This document shows positions 27,679 through 36,678 of a DNA stretch of 64,000 bases, piece by piece. The stretch's first letter is position 1. Every line of letters starts with the position of its first letter. Both the position numbers and the translations under genes were made by a program. This stretch comes from Virgibacillus salexigens. Lineage in GTDB: Bacteria > Bacillota > Bacilli > Bacillales > Amphibacillaceae. Below the pieces are notes generated by a model. It saw only the letters and a program-made list of their open reading frames with translations, had not been told where the DNA came from and searched no databases. The DNA is taken from positions 186,001 through 250,000 of the forward strand of contig NZ_BNEO01000005.1 of the NCBI RefSeq assembly GCF_014905415.1. The letters run 5' to 3'.

Positions 27679-28365
27679 ATGACAAGCTTTGATTGGAATA
27701 AAGAGGCTACTGAACAATGGGACAAACGAGCAGCGTTTTGGAATGAACGAAGTCAGAATATGTGGGAAAATGGGAGTAGGAGCGAGATTATCCCATTTAT
27801 TAATAACTACTTTCAAACAGGAGGCTATGTTCTGGATATTGGCTGTGGTGATGGATATGGAACATATAAGCTTTATGAGCAGAAGTACCAAGCAGTGGGC
27901 CTTGATATATCAGCCAATATGATTAACTATGCAAGAGCAGAGCATCCAAGCAGTATTGAATTCTTACAAGGAAATGTAAATCAGCTTCCTTTCAAAAAGG
28001 AAACATTTGATGGTGTGATGGCAATAAATAGTTTAGAGTGGACGGAGAATCCTAAACATGCAATAAAAGAAATAAAGCGAGTAGTAAAGCAGGGTGGTTG
28101 GCTTTGTATTGGTATTCTTGGTCCGACTGCCGGTCCGAGAATAAATAGTTATCCACGTTTACATATGGAAAAAGCTATATGTAATACGATGATGCCATGG
28201 GAATTTGAAAAACTATGTGAGGAGATGAATCTTTCCTGTACGGATGGATTTGGAGTATATAAACAAGGCGTAACAAAAGAAAATTATGCTCACTTAACGA
28301 CAGAACTAAAACAAGCACTATCCTTTTCTTGGATATTTATGTTAAAAAAGGCGGGGGAATCATGA
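27679..28365 (+). CDS. Class I SAM-dependent methyltransferase
   Basis: 228 residues. Motif I VLDIGCGDGYGTYKL, acidic motif VGLDISANMI, and post-I GNVNQLPFKKETFDGVMAINSLEW show a UbiE/type 11 methyltransferase fold. The substrate cannot be named. A good ribosome site (ATAAGGAGG) precedes ATG 27679. The stop overlaps the start of the next small gene by four bases (ATGA), so the two are coupled. Confidence 0.88.
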   Translation: MTSFDWNKEATEQWDKRAAFWNERSQNMWENGSRSEIIPFINNYFQTGGYVLDIGCGDGYGTYKLYEQKYQAVGLDISANMINYARAEHPSSIEFLQGNVNQLPFKKETFDGVMAINSLEWTENPKHAIKEIKRVVKQGGWLCIGILGPTAGPRINSYPRLHMEKAICNTMMPWEFEKLCEEMNLSCTDGFGVYKQGVTKENYAHLTTELKQALSFSWIFMLKKAGES

Positions 28366-28676
28366 ACGAAAAAGCAAAAGAGCAGCAAATCATAGATAAT
28401 TATCAACAAGAAGAAAAAATGATGATTCTTGTGTTCACCCAATGGTGCAAGAATAATAACTTAGACCCGGAAGCTTTGTATAATCAAGCGTATCCTAATC
28501 AGACAGGTACAAATCAAGCGTTAGTTGAAGCTATCAATTCAACTGTTTCAAGGGAAGAGTCAGAAATGATTCCAACGGAAACGGTATTACAAGTGCTACA
28601 ATTATTTGGTAATGATGAATTAGGTTTTATCGTCCAACAAGCAGCAGAGGAAATCAAACACAAGGGGCAACAATAG
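28362..28676 (+). CDS. Hypothetical protein coupled to the methyltransferase
   Basis: 104 residues, hydrophilic and probably helical, rich in Gln and Glu (NEKAKEQQIIDNYQQEEKMM, AAEEIKHKGQQ). There is no signal, membrane segment or metal motif. The start ATG overlaps the methyltransferase stop. I do not recognise a family. It may act with the methyltransferase. Confidence 0.75.
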   Translation: MNEKAKEQQIIDNYQQEEKMMILVFTQWCKNNNLDPEALYNQAYPNQTGTNQALVEAINSTVSREESEMIPTETVLQVLQLFGNDELGFIVQQAAEEIKHKGQQ

Positions 28677-28693
28677 CATAATTGTTACCCCTT
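28662..28693. terminator. Bidirectional terminator
   Basis: AAGGGGCAACAAT pairs with ATTGTTACCCCTT across AGCATA. The 5' arm is within the last codons of the gene upstream, and the hairpin separates it from the convergent ykwC. Confidence 0.75.
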
Positions 28694-28710
28694 CTCTCAG
28701 CATTTTTGTT

Positions 28711-29583
28711 TTAAGCAAATAGTTTCATTAACGCTTGTGTTCCACTATCAGCTTCACCCTTTTCCTCAAGTTCCTGATATAACTTTAGTGAAAGCGATAA
28801 TCCGTGTGTGGATAGACCAAGTTCTTCCGCAGACTCAAGCGCAATTCTCATATCTTTGATAAAATGCTTCACATAGAACCCTGGTGCAAAATCACCAGCA
28901 ATCATTCGTGGTGCTAGGTTGGATAATGACCAACTACCTGCAGCACCAGTTGTAATACTATCCAAAACGCGGCTTGGATCGAGTCCAGCTTTTTTTGCAT
29001 AAGCAATTGCTTCACAAACACCAATCATATTGGAAGCAATGGTAATTTGATTTGCGAGTTTTGTGTGTTGGCCTGCCCCCGCTTCTCCCTGAAGCATGAT
29101 ATTTTCTCCCATAATCTGAAAAAGCTCTTTAACATCCTGAAATGCTTGCTCTTCTCCGCCAACCATAATTGCTAACTTTCCGTTTCTGGCACCTAAATCA
29201 CCACCAGATACAGGTGCATCTAAGGCATAACAATTTTTTTGTTTTGCCTGATTTGCAATATCTATTGCTAATTGTGGTTTTGAAGTAGTCATATCAATTA
29301 AAAACGAACCAGGAGACACATGATTCAATATGCCATTTTCGCCAAAATAGATTTCTTCTACGTCTGAAGGGTATCCAACCATGGTAATTATTACATGACA
29401 TGATTTGGATAAGGCTGTTGGGGACGAATACCATGTTGCGCCTTCGGCCAGTAATTCTTCCGCTTTCTGTTGAGTTCGAGTATAAATTGATAATTTATAT
29501 CCTGCTTTCATGAGATTACGCGCCATACTTTTGCCCATTACACCAGTTCCGATAAATCCGATATTTGTATCTGTGGTTACCAA
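28711..29583 (-). CDS. ykwC: Beta-hydroxyacid dehydrogenase (3-hydroxyisobutyrate dehydrogenase family, YkwC-like)
   Basis: 290 residues. N-terminal NAD(P) site GFIGTGVMGKSMARNLMKAGY, substrate signature LDAPVSGGDLGARNGKLAIMVGG, and the catalytic Lys region AGAGQHTKLANQ are all present. The sequence closely resembles Bacillus YkwC (ITMVGYPSDVEEIYFG, SITTGAAGSWSLSNLAPRM). It oxidises a small beta-hydroxy acid, and the physiological one is unknown. The TTG start at 29583 follows AAAGGAGAG. Confidence 0.9.
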   Translation of the reverse strand: MVTTDTNIGFIGTGVMGKSMARNLMKAGYKLSIYTRTQQKAEELLAEGATWYSSPTALSKSCHVIITMVGYPSDVEEIYFGENGILNHVSPGSFLIDMTTSKPQLAIDIANQAKQKNCYALDAPVSGGDLGARNGKLAIMVGGEEQAFQDVKELFQIMGENIMLQGEAGAGQHTKLANQITIASNMIGVCEAIAYAKKAGLDPSRVLDSITTGAAGSWSLSNLAPRMIAGDFAPGFYVKHFIKDMRIALESAEELGLSTHGLSLSLKLYQELEEKGEADSGTQALMKLFA

Positions 29584-29690
29584 TTTTTTCTCTCCTTTCT
29601 TCTCTTTCTAATTCTTTCGACAAAATAAACAAGTTTTCCTGTATGCTATAGTTAAATTATATTGTAAACATAGTGGGGAGGGTTTTTTAA

Positions 29691-30140
29691 ATGGAATGGG
29701 TGGTTAAAACATTCAATGAATTAGATGCAGAAGAATTGTATAAAATACTTCAGTTAAGAGTAGATGTGTTCGTCGTGGAGCAACGTTGTGCATATCCAGA
29801 ATTGGATGGGTATGATTTTCGATCCATCCATTATTATTTAAAAGATGGTGAAGAAATCGCTGCTTATGCACGATTATTACCTGCGGGTAGTATGTATGAA
29901 GAAGCATCAATTGGTCGCGTATTGGTAGCGGCTAAATATCGTGGCAATGGTTATGGAAGACAATTATTGGCAAATGTACTACATTATATGAAAAATGAAC
30001 AAGTGTATACCCTAAAAATACAAGCGCAACAATATTTAAAAAAGTTCTATGAATCCTTTCAATTTAGACAAATATCGGAGCCATACCTTGATGATGGGAT
30101 TTGGCATATTGATATGACTTGGGTAAATGATCACAATTGA
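29691..30140 (+). CDS. GNAT acetyltransferase, ElaA-like
   Basis: 149 residues. ElaA family features: LYKILQLRVDVFVVEQRCAYPELDGYD near the start, the acetyl-CoA loop VAAKYRGNGYGRQLL, and KIQAQQYLKKFYESFQFR near the end. The substrate is unknown. A single gene with GTGGGGAGGG upstream. Confidence 0.88.
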   Translation: MEWVVKTFNELDAEELYKILQLRVDVFVVEQRCAYPELDGYDFRSIHYYLKDGEEIAAYARLLPAGSMYEEASIGRVLVAAKYRGNGYGRQLLANVLHYMKNEQVYTLKIQAQQYLKKFYESFQFRQISEPYLDDGIWHIDMTWVNDHN

Positions 30141-30311
30141 TGTTGATATAAGAGCTATTATTAAAGCAATACTTTTATGCTTATTCATCACGAAAAGTAA
30201 GTAAATTCAAATGGAAAAAAGTGAAGTATTATTATTCGTATAAATTTGATGGATGATGCAAAAATAATATTGAATTTCAAGAAGAACCAACAAATAAAAA
30301 GGATGATAAAT

Positions 30312-30584
30312 ATGAATAATCGAGGTATGATGACTTCACTACTTGCCATAGGAGCAACGGGAGCAGCAATTTATGGAATTACAAAGGGAGTACAAAATGG
30401 AACATTTAAGAACATGTCCCAAAATTTATCGAATGCAATGAACAATTCAACAGCACAACAAATAACTCAACCCATCCAAAATATGACTAACAATCAAAAT
30501 GCGCAACAACTAACAAACACACTAAGTGGGTTAAATAGTTCACAACAACAAGCGCCTAACAATCATTCGCAAAGCAGCAAATAA
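30312..30584 (+). CDS. Small Asn/Gln-rich membrane-associated protein
   Basis: 90 residues. One hydrophobic segment near the N-terminus (TSLLAIGATGAAIYGITKGV), then a low-complexity tail rich in Asn, Gln and Ser. The opening resembles the small Bacillales family DUF3918, but I am not sure. ATG 30312 is preferred because AAAAGGA precedes it at good spacing; the frame is open further upstream. Confidence 0.6.
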   Translation: MNNRGMMTSLLAIGATGAAIYGITKGVQNGTFKNMSQNLSNAMNNSTAQQITQPIQNMTNNQNAQQLTNTLSGLNSSQQQAPNNHSQSSK

Positions 30585-31596
30585 CTGTTGACTACATGTG
30601 AATCATTGTAACTTTATAAATACTTTTTCTGGTATTGAGCGAGCGATTAGTGAATTACAAACATTTCGTTATTTAAATAAAGCCCCTCGTTTAAGAGGGG
30701 CAATTCGCGTGAGACCTTACATATACTATGTTTATATAGAAAGTGAGTAATCTGAAAGGCTAAGAAAAGCCTTAAATTTATGATGTGTCTTTAGTCATAT
30801 TTAAATACATTGGTAAATATTATCTATAAGGGTTAACCCCATTACCTTGCCCTAGTTCAATTTGCGGTTGTTGTACTAGGGCTATAGTTATGTAATAATT
30901 CTTCTTTGGCTTCTAGACTTAAATAGTAGAGGAGTCCGTCCGGATGAGTTGTTTACATAAAATAGGTTCTATCATCGCTCTCGTCAAAATCCTTCGCTTT
31001 CCGCGAGCACGGTTCAGCTTCCTTGCCCCGGCAATCCCTCGTCAGCACACTTTCCTTCGGGATCTTCCGCTCGTACTGTTCCGGTATGAGTCTATGTATG
31101 TTGACTGCATGTGTATCATCGTTTAACTCATTCCTATTTTATCGTTTGACTTTTAGGTTACCTATTTTAGTTGTCCCCCGTCCCCTGGGTGTTTTTTTAA
31201 TAGGCATACTCGCAATATAATTTAGGTATCACATATTAAAATGTATATTAAAATATAGAGATGTGAAACAAGCCCTCTTGGAACAAGAGAGGGCTAAAAG
31301 AATAACAATGTCTAGAAAGGAGTGAAATGTTATAACCATTTTAATATTAATCATATGAAAGGAACGTTTGTTGGTGTAGTTTAAAAGTTTAATTTTAATT
31401 AATTTACATAAAAGCCCCTTCAATAAGAAGGGGGCGGATAGAGAATGAGCTTCATTGTTTGTATGTCGCAATCACGCCATATAATTGTTTTAAAAGGAAA
31501 GCGAGTTACAAAACTCATCAACGATCTGCTTTTTTATTTCTTCTATGGGAAACTGCTGTGGATAAGTAGATATCATCATTGAGCGGCTGATTGTTT
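30585..31596. other. Gene-poor stretch with several hairpins
   Basis: No convincing gene in about 1 kb. It holds hairpins at 30682-30701 (GCCCCTC/GAGGGGC, a terminator-like stem after the small gene), near 30850-30885 (GCCCTAGT/ACTAGGGC), at 31271-31295 (AGCCCTC/GAGGGCT) and at 31414-31435 (GCCCCTT/AAGGGGGC), plus a GC-rich element listed separately. The number of terminator-like stems suggests leftovers of lost transcription units. Confidence 0.6.
30957..31142. repeat. GC-rich element flanked by 10-bp inverted repeats
   Basis: ATAAAATAGG at 30957 and its complement CCTATTTTAT at 31133 bracket about 165 bases with clearly higher GC (CGCTTTCCGCGAGCACGG). The core resembles the GC-rich sequence near 40020 and the widespread intergenic repeats of Bacillaceae genomes. 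It has no coding capacity I would trust. Confidence 0.45.
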
Positions 31597-31947
31597 TCAA
31601 AAGTAGTCAGCGACGCGAAGGTTATCGGGTAATTCCTCTGTACCAATTATAAATAAGGTTTTAACAGTCAACTTTGCCAGTCTTTCAGCTGCAGGAGGAT
31701 TTGGCCAAATCATTTCAAAAGCATGCCAGTTAAAGGTTCGTTTGATATGATGTCGAAGCATTTGTTCAGTCAGTTCCTTGTGAGGACTAGCCTGGACTTT
31801 ACTAATCGTATCGAAGACGATGGATGACTTCCCTGCTCCGGATACGCCTGTGAATATAGTGATTTTCTTTTTCGGGATTTCAAGGGAAATGTTCTTTAAA
31901 TTAGTTTCATTTACTTCGCTTAAAATGATGTGATTTTGGTCTTGCAT
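31597..31947 (-). pseudogene. Chimeric remnant: UvrA-like ATPase start joined to alpha/beta-hydrolase end
   Basis: 116 codons. The first ~50 resemble the N-terminus of a UvrA-type ATPase, with Walker [12 protein letters not shown] and FDTI. The remainder is unlike UvrA and resembles the C-terminal part of an alpha/beta hydrolase ([20 protein letters not shown], then EELPDN). The junction is near 31795. After the stop, hydrolase-like sequence may continue in another frame down to about 31500. A deletion that fused two genes explains this best. It is divergent from a WYL regulator, which may once have controlled it. Confidence 0.65.
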
Positions 31948-32085
31948 ACTGCACCTCCTGGGTAGAACGCTTAGTTATATGGAACAGTGGTCTCAATGAA
32001 TTACCTATAATATTACACCCTGTTCTTGACAACTTATGTCATATTTTATTAAATAAACATAATAAATGATAAAAAGGTGAGGTTG

Positions 32086-33054
32086 ATGAGAGGGGATCGA
32101 CTGGTATCTATACTTTTATTATTACAATCACATGGGCAAATGACAGCCAAAGAATTAGCAGAAAAGCTGGAGGTTTCCGAACGAACCATTTATCGAGATA
32201 TGGATGCTTTAAGTGGAACCGGTATCCCAGTTTTAGCAGAACGGGGGAAAAACGGCGGCTGGTCATTATTGGAAGATTATCGGACTAATTTAACAGGTTT
32301 AAAGGAATCTGAAATTCGTGCGCTATTTGTACCTCAGTCCACACAATTGCTAGATGACTTGGGATTTGCCCGTACATCCGAAGAAGCTAGGAATAAACTA
32401 ATCGCTTCGCTTCCATCTATTTATCGCGAAAACGCTAAAGATGTCTGGAATCGTATTCATGTTGACATGAGCACATGGTTTAAGCGGAGAGAAAAAATAA
32501 TGTCCTTCGAAGTTCTTAAAAAGGCCATTTGGAACGAATACAAATTAAAGATTGAATATCAGCGTATGGACGGAAATACTAGTGAACGAGTTGTAAAACC
32601 ACTTGGACTTGTAGCAAAAGGAAGTCGTTGGTATTTCGTTGCTTCCAAAGAAAATGATGACATCCGAAATTACAGGGCGTCGCGTATATTATCCGCAAAA
32701 CCTTTGGAAGAAACATTTGAAAGACCAAAAGATTTCAATCTTGCTCAGTATTGGGAATTATCAACAAAAGCATTTATAGAAAATTTACCTCATTACGAAG
32801 TACGAGTGGAAGTTCTGCCGTCTACCTTGACATGGCTTAAGTTCTCTGGACGATTGGTCCAAAATATGGAGGTTGAAAATATAACGAAGGATGATTGGGT
32901 CCCTGTCAAACTTTCTTTTGATACCGAAAATGAGGCAAAAGCCTATATACTGGGGTTTGCAGATCAAATAAGGGTGATTGAACCAAAAGAATTACAGGAT
33001 AAGATTATTGAAATGGCTGAAAGTGTTGTCGCATTCTATAAACGTGAAGGGTAA
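32086..33054 (+). CDS. YafY-like regulator with HTH and WYL domains
   Basis: About 322 residues. An N-terminal HTH_11 (LVSILLLLQSHGQMTAKELAEKLEVSERTIYRDMDAL) is followed by a WYL domain (KIEYQRMDGNTSERVVKPLGLVAKGSRWYFVA) and a C-terminal extension. WYL regulators bind ligands, some nucleic acid derived, and act as repressors or activators. ATG 32086 is preferred, since AAGGTGAGG lies upstream; the GTG at 32077 is in that site. Its neighbour on the other strand is a broken gene, so its present target is unclear. Confidence 0.87.
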   Translation: MRGDRLVSILLLLQSHGQMTAKELAEKLEVSERTIYRDMDALSGTGIPVLAERGKNGGWSLLEDYRTNLTGLKESEIRALFVPQSTQLLDDLGFARTSEEARNKLIASLPSIYRENAKDVWNRIHVDMSTWFKRREKIMSFEVLKKAIWNEYKLKIEYQRMDGNTSERVVKPLGLVAKGSRWYFVASKENDDIRNYRASRILSAKPLEETFERPKDFNLAQYWELSTKAFIENLPHYEVRVEVLPSTLTWLKFSGRLVQNMEVENITKDDWVPVKLSFDTENEAKAYILGFADQIRVIEPKELQDKIIEMAESVVAFYKREG

Positions 33055-33313
33055 TAGTAAGAAAAATGATCAACATGGATGTATTTTCTTCTCGCTTTAA
33101 TTTTTTACATGTATCTTGAAGCGCCTTAATAAAGGGATTTATATATAACCTTTGGCATTCCTGCATCCATAATGTATCAACTAAAAATGGAAATAAATTC
33201 TAAATAACCGATTTCGGATTGACATGATTTGGGAGCAAAAATAGAGAATGTCGTCGTCCTCTTTTGTGCATAGTATAGATACATATTCACTCAAAAAGAG
33301 AGGACGATCTTCC

Positions 33314-33982
33314 ATGATTACGAACCAACAATTAGCGGCATGTAAGGAAGTCTTATTAAATCGGCAATCTGAGTTGATTAATCAAGTTCAGGATCACTTA
33401 GGGCTTACGCTTGAAACGGCACAGGAATCAATTGGGGAACTTTCCAATTATGATAATCATCCTGGAGATACAGGGTCTGAATTATTTGAGAGGTCAAAGG
33501 ATCTAGCTCTTAATGAGCATGCTGAAAGGGAATTAGAAGAAATTAATGAAGCATTACATGCTATTGAAGATGGCACATATGGTATATGTACGAAATGTGG
33601 GGGAGATATTCCGTATGAAAGGCTAGCTGCTGTTCCTACTGCTGATCGTTGTGTGGAACATGCGAATCATAATGCATTTACGCAGCATCGTACCATTGAA
33701 GAGCAAGTTTTTAGCCCAAATATAAATCCTGATGAAAGATCTGATGATTCACAGGTTGAATATGATGCAGAAGATGCTTGGCAAGAAGTGAGTGTCTATG
33801 GAACTTCTGAAACTCCATCTGACTTCTATGGTGAGAAAGAAGACTATGATGAAATGTATCCAAATAGTGATGGAGCACCAGGAGCAGTAGAAAGTGTAGA
33901 AGAATTTTTAGCTGCTGATATTAATGGAGAATATACACATCCGGCTGCTAATCATAATAAATATGAAGAGAATTTGGACTAA
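33314..33982 (+). CDS. yteA: YteA-like DksA/TraR zinc-finger protein
   Basis: About 222 residues. An N-terminal coiled region (LLNRQSELINQVQDHL), a segment DNHPGDTGSELFERSKDLAL, and a zinc finger CTKCGGDIPYERLAAVPTADRCVEH. In the finger the fourth ligand is His instead of Cys, as in YteA proteins. The C-terminal half is acidic and ends EEFLAADINGEYTHPAAN. YteA homologues are linked to sporulation in Bacillus. ATG 33314 is preferred over the longer frame from 33248. Confidence 0.87.
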   Translation: MITNQQLAACKEVLLNRQSELINQVQDHLGLTLETAQESIGELSNYDNHPGDTGSELFERSKDLALNEHAERELEEINEALHAIEDGTYGICTKCGGDIPYERLAAVPTADRCVEHANHNAFTQHRTIEEQVFSPNINPDERSDDSQVEYDAEDAWQEVSVYGTSETPSDFYGEKEDYDEMYPNSDGAPGAVESVEEFLAADINGEYTHPAANHNKYEENLD

Positions 33983-34047
33983 CTCATTGCAACTTCATTT
34001 GAAACCTTTATTCCATTTATTCGTAGTACAAATAAGAGGTGAATGAA

Positions 34048-34254
34048 ATGAATCAAAGTAAAGGTTGTTTAAAATGTGGCAGTACGGATGCGGATCAAAA
34101 AGAAGTATCAATGACAGGTTCTGGGTTATCGAAGATGTTTGATGTTCAGAATAATAAATTCCTTGTTGTATATTGTAAAAATTGTGGATACTCGGAGTTC
34201 TACAATAAGGAAACTTCTGCAAGCAGCAATATTTTTGATTTATTCTTTGGATAA
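34048..34254 (+). CDS. Zinc-ribbon protein (DUF2082-like)
   Basis: 68 residues with two Cys pairs, CLKCG near the start and YCKNCGYSEFY, separated by a segment with MTGSGLSKMFDVQ. This is the layout of small nucleic-acid-binding zinc-ribbon proteins. Function unknown. The ATG follows AAGAGGTGAATGAA. The preceding yteA gene is about 65 bases upstream in the same direction. Confidence 0.8.
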   Translation: MNQSKGCLKCGSTDADQKEVSMTGSGLSKMFDVQNNKFLVVYCKNCGYSEFYNKETSASSNIFDLFFG

Positions 34255-34260
34255 CATTAT

Positions 34261-34300
34261 AAAAAAACCCATCTCCTGTTGTTGAGGAAATGGGTTTTTA
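34261..34300. terminator. Bidirectional terminator
   Basis: AAAAACCCAT...ATGGGTTTTT with inner TCC/GGA pairing, between convergent genes. Confidence 0.88.
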
Positions 34301-34308
34301 CATGTTTA

Positions 34309-35682
34309 TCATTCATTTGACTGGTTTGTTTTATTGTCTTCTTGTGCTTGAAGTGTTAATTCTGTTGTTTGCTTCTCACCATCACGATAGTACTCTATTT
34401 CGACTGTCTCACCAACGGATGCATCAGAATAGAGGAATTGTCGTAATTCTAAAATCGATGTAATTTCATTCCCATTAATTTTTGTAATGACATCAAATTG
34501 TTCTAAACCTGCTTCAGATGCTGCCGAACCATTTTGTACCTCTGCGATAACCATACCGCCCTTTACATCATCAGGCAAGGCAATTTCATTGCGATACTGT
34601 TGAGGTACTTGATTAATTGCGGCAGTACTAATTCCGATTAGCGGCCTTTCGATTTCACCTTCTTTTTCTAATTGTTCAATTATCGGAAGTGCTGAATCTA
34701 CCGGGATGGCAAAACCTATACCTTCTACTTCACTACGAGCAATTTTCATAGAGTTAATACCGACGACAGCTCCATTTTCATTCACTAATGCACCGCCGCT
34801 ATTTCCAGGGTTGATTGCAGCATCGGTTTGAATAACTTCTGTTACCCAATCTGCTTGCTGGTCACCATTTGTATCAATTTCAATGGAGCGATTTAATCCA
34901 CTGACTACGCCTTTCGTCACGGTGTTAGCAAATTGCATGCCGAGCGGATTGCCAATAGCCATAGCAGTTTCACCTACTTTAAGGTCTTTTGAAGTACCCA
35001 TGTTAGCAACAGTTGTTATATTCTCGCCATCGACTTCTAATACAGCTAAATCGGTTAATTCATCTGTACCTAGTACTTTTGCATTTAAGCGTTCCTCTTG
35101 ATAATTAAGCACAATTTCTACTTCTTTTGCCCCTTCTACAACGTGTTGATTCGTAATAACGTATGCCTTGCCGTTTTCCTTTTTATATATAATTCCTGAG
35201 CCAGTACCTGCTTCCTCGCTTTCAGTCCATACGCTTTGCTGTTGCATATTAAGTACACCAACAACAGCTTTAGAAGTTTCTTCTATGTTAGTAGCAACAT
35301 CTGCGTCATCGGAGGCCAAGGTCTTGACTACTTCTGCTGCTTCATTGTTTGAATTATCTGTAGCGTTATTATTGTTTCCGCTTTGTTGGTTAATAGGTAT
35401 AATATTTGTTAATACCAATGCTACTATTAAGGCTACAGATACGATACCACCAGATAACCCTCCTAGGAAGAAGTGCAGCATCGATTTATTTTTTGGAGGT
35501 TTTTTATTTCCTTTAGAGTCTCTATGATTATCGGAAGTACCTGTATCTGTTTGATTATATGATTCTCTTTGAGTTTGATGGTCTTGATAGGTATCAGATA
35601 GTGGCCGTTCATCTTCGAAAGAATTATTTTCATTAGGATATCCATCCCAATCATTACGTTGATTTTCGTCTTTATAATCCAT
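34309..35682 (-). CDS. htrB: HtrA-type membrane-anchored serine protease
   Basis: 457 residues. A polar cytoplasmic N-terminus (1-68), one membrane segment (about 70-95), an Asn-rich linker, a trypsin-like domain with His180 (TNQHVVEG), Asp211 (TDLAVLEVD) and Ser295 (NPGNSGGALVN), and a C-terminal PDZ domain. It degrades or refolds misfolded exported proteins at the outer face. In Bacillus, htrB is divergent from cssRS, exactly as here, which is why I use that symbol; the gene could equally be called htrA. Expression is expected to respond to CssR. Confidence 0.9.
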   Translation of the reverse strand: MDYKDENQRNDWDGYPNENNSFEDERPLSDTYQDHQTQRESYNQTDTGTSDNHRDSKGNKKPPKNKSMLHFFLGGLSGGIVSVALIVALVLTNIIPINQQSGNNNNATDNSNNEAAEVVKTLASDDADVATNIEETSKAVVGVLNMQQQSVWTESEEAGTGSGIIYKKENGKAYVITNQHVVEGAKEVEIVLNYQEERLNAKVLGTDELTDLAVLEVDGENITTVANMGTSKDLKVGETAMAIGNPLGMQFANTVTKGVVSGLNRSIEIDTNGDQQADWVTEVIQTDAAINPGNSGGALVNENGAVVGINSMKIARSEVEGIGFAIPVDSALPIIEQLEKEGEIERPLIGISTAAINQVPQQYRNEIALPDDVKGGMVIAEVQNGSAASEAGLEQFDVITKINGNEITSILELRQFLYSDASVGETVEIEYYRDGEKQTTELTLQAQEDNKTNQSNE

Positions 35683-35988
35683 CTTTCCTCACCCTTTCCA
35701 AAGATTTTAAAAAACAGGCTTTAGGATACCATCTCTAAGCGACGAGGGGAGTTAGGGGACGCAACAGAGGTGTTATCCACCAGCCTGAATATATGAGTAA
35801 ATGGCACTTCATGAGAATTTAAAGATGTAATTCAATGAAGTCACCATCGATATATTTATATTGTACCCACGCTATTTGGGATTCATTTGGTATAAATGTG
35901 GAAAAAATGTGTAAAACCATTTAGGATGTAAACATTAACTATTTATGTGAGAATAGAAGTAATTAATTTGTAGAAAAGGTGACAGAGT
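35683..35988. other. Shared control region of htr and cssRS
   Basis: 306 bases between divergent genes. AT-rich except for a short GC-rich part near 35740-35790. TGTGGAAAAAATGTGTAAAACC near 35895 carries a repeated TGTG(G/T)AAAA unit that could be a regulator site. I cannot assign promoters with confidence. Confidence 0.4.
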
Positions 35989-36678
35989 ATGAATAATCAT
36001 ATTGGTGTTGTTGAAGATGATTCGAATATACAAAATATTGTATCCGCGTATTTGAAAAAAGAGGGTTTTGAAGTAACCGTACTGGATAATGCTGAGGATG
36101 CATGGGAGTTTTGGCAAACCGACCGCCCCGATATGTGGATATTAGATATTATGCTGCCTGGTATGGATGGTTATGAATTCTGCAAAAAAATTCGTAATGA
36201 AAGTGAAGTTCCAATTATTATTATATCAGCAAAAGATGAAGAGATAGATAAGATTCTCGGGCTGGAGCTTGGTGGAGACGATTATTTAACAAAGCCGTTT
36301 AGCCCGCGAGAATTAGTGGCTAGAGTAAAACGTTTATTCAAACGCTCGCAAGTGTTGGTAGAAAAAGAAGAACTGGAAGATAGAGTAACTGTTGACCAAC
36401 TAACGATTGATAAGAAAGAACGGCGTATTTTCTTTGATAATCAAGAATTTGAAGTAACCACCAAAGAATTTGATATGTTATCGATACTAACTGAAAATAT
36501 CAATCGCGCATTTTCTAGAGAAGAATTGCTAATAAAAATATGGGGAGATAATTACTTTGGAAGTGATCGAGCCGTGGATGATTTAGTGAAGCGGATTCGG
36601 AAGAAACTACCCGATCTTCCGTTGGAAACTGTATGGGGTTACGGCTATCGATTAAGGCATGAAGGAGATCAAGTATGA
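35989..36678 (+). CDS. cssR: Response regulator CssR (secretion stress)
   Basis: 229 residues, OmpR family. The receiver domain has the acidic pair in VVEDDSN, phospho-acceptor Asp53 in MWILDIMLPGMDGYEF, and Lys in YLTKPFSPREL. The winged helix ends WGYGYRLRHEG. The stretch WILDIMLP and the C-terminal VDDLVKRIRKKLPDL match Bacillus CssR closely. It is activated by CssS when misfolded proteins build up outside the membrane and induces htr genes. The cssS start overlaps its stop by four bases. Confidence 0.9.
   Translation: MNNHIGVVEDDSNIQNIVSAYLKKEGFEVTVLDNAEDAWEFWQTDRPDMWILDIMLPGMDGYEFCKKIRNESEVPIIIISAKDEEIDKILGLELGGDDYLTKPFSPRELVARVKRLFKRSQVLVEKEELEDRVTVDQLTIDKKERRIFFDNQEFEVTTKEFDMLSILTENINRAFSREELLIKIWGDNYFGSDRAVDDLVKRIRKKLPDLPLETVWGYGYRLRHEGDQV

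Noticed and set aside
30599-30751. Open frame of 50 codons starting with GTG
   Set aside because: It runs through a clear terminator-like hairpin at 30682-30701, has no ribosome site and no recognisable product; probably chance.
30585-31596. CRISPR array or insertion sequence in the gene-poor region
   Set aside because: The hairpins differ from each other and are not evenly spaced, and no transposase or cas gene is nearby.
34883-35527. Plus-strand frames inside the HtrA gene
   Set aside because: Antisense to a fully conserved protease coding sequence.
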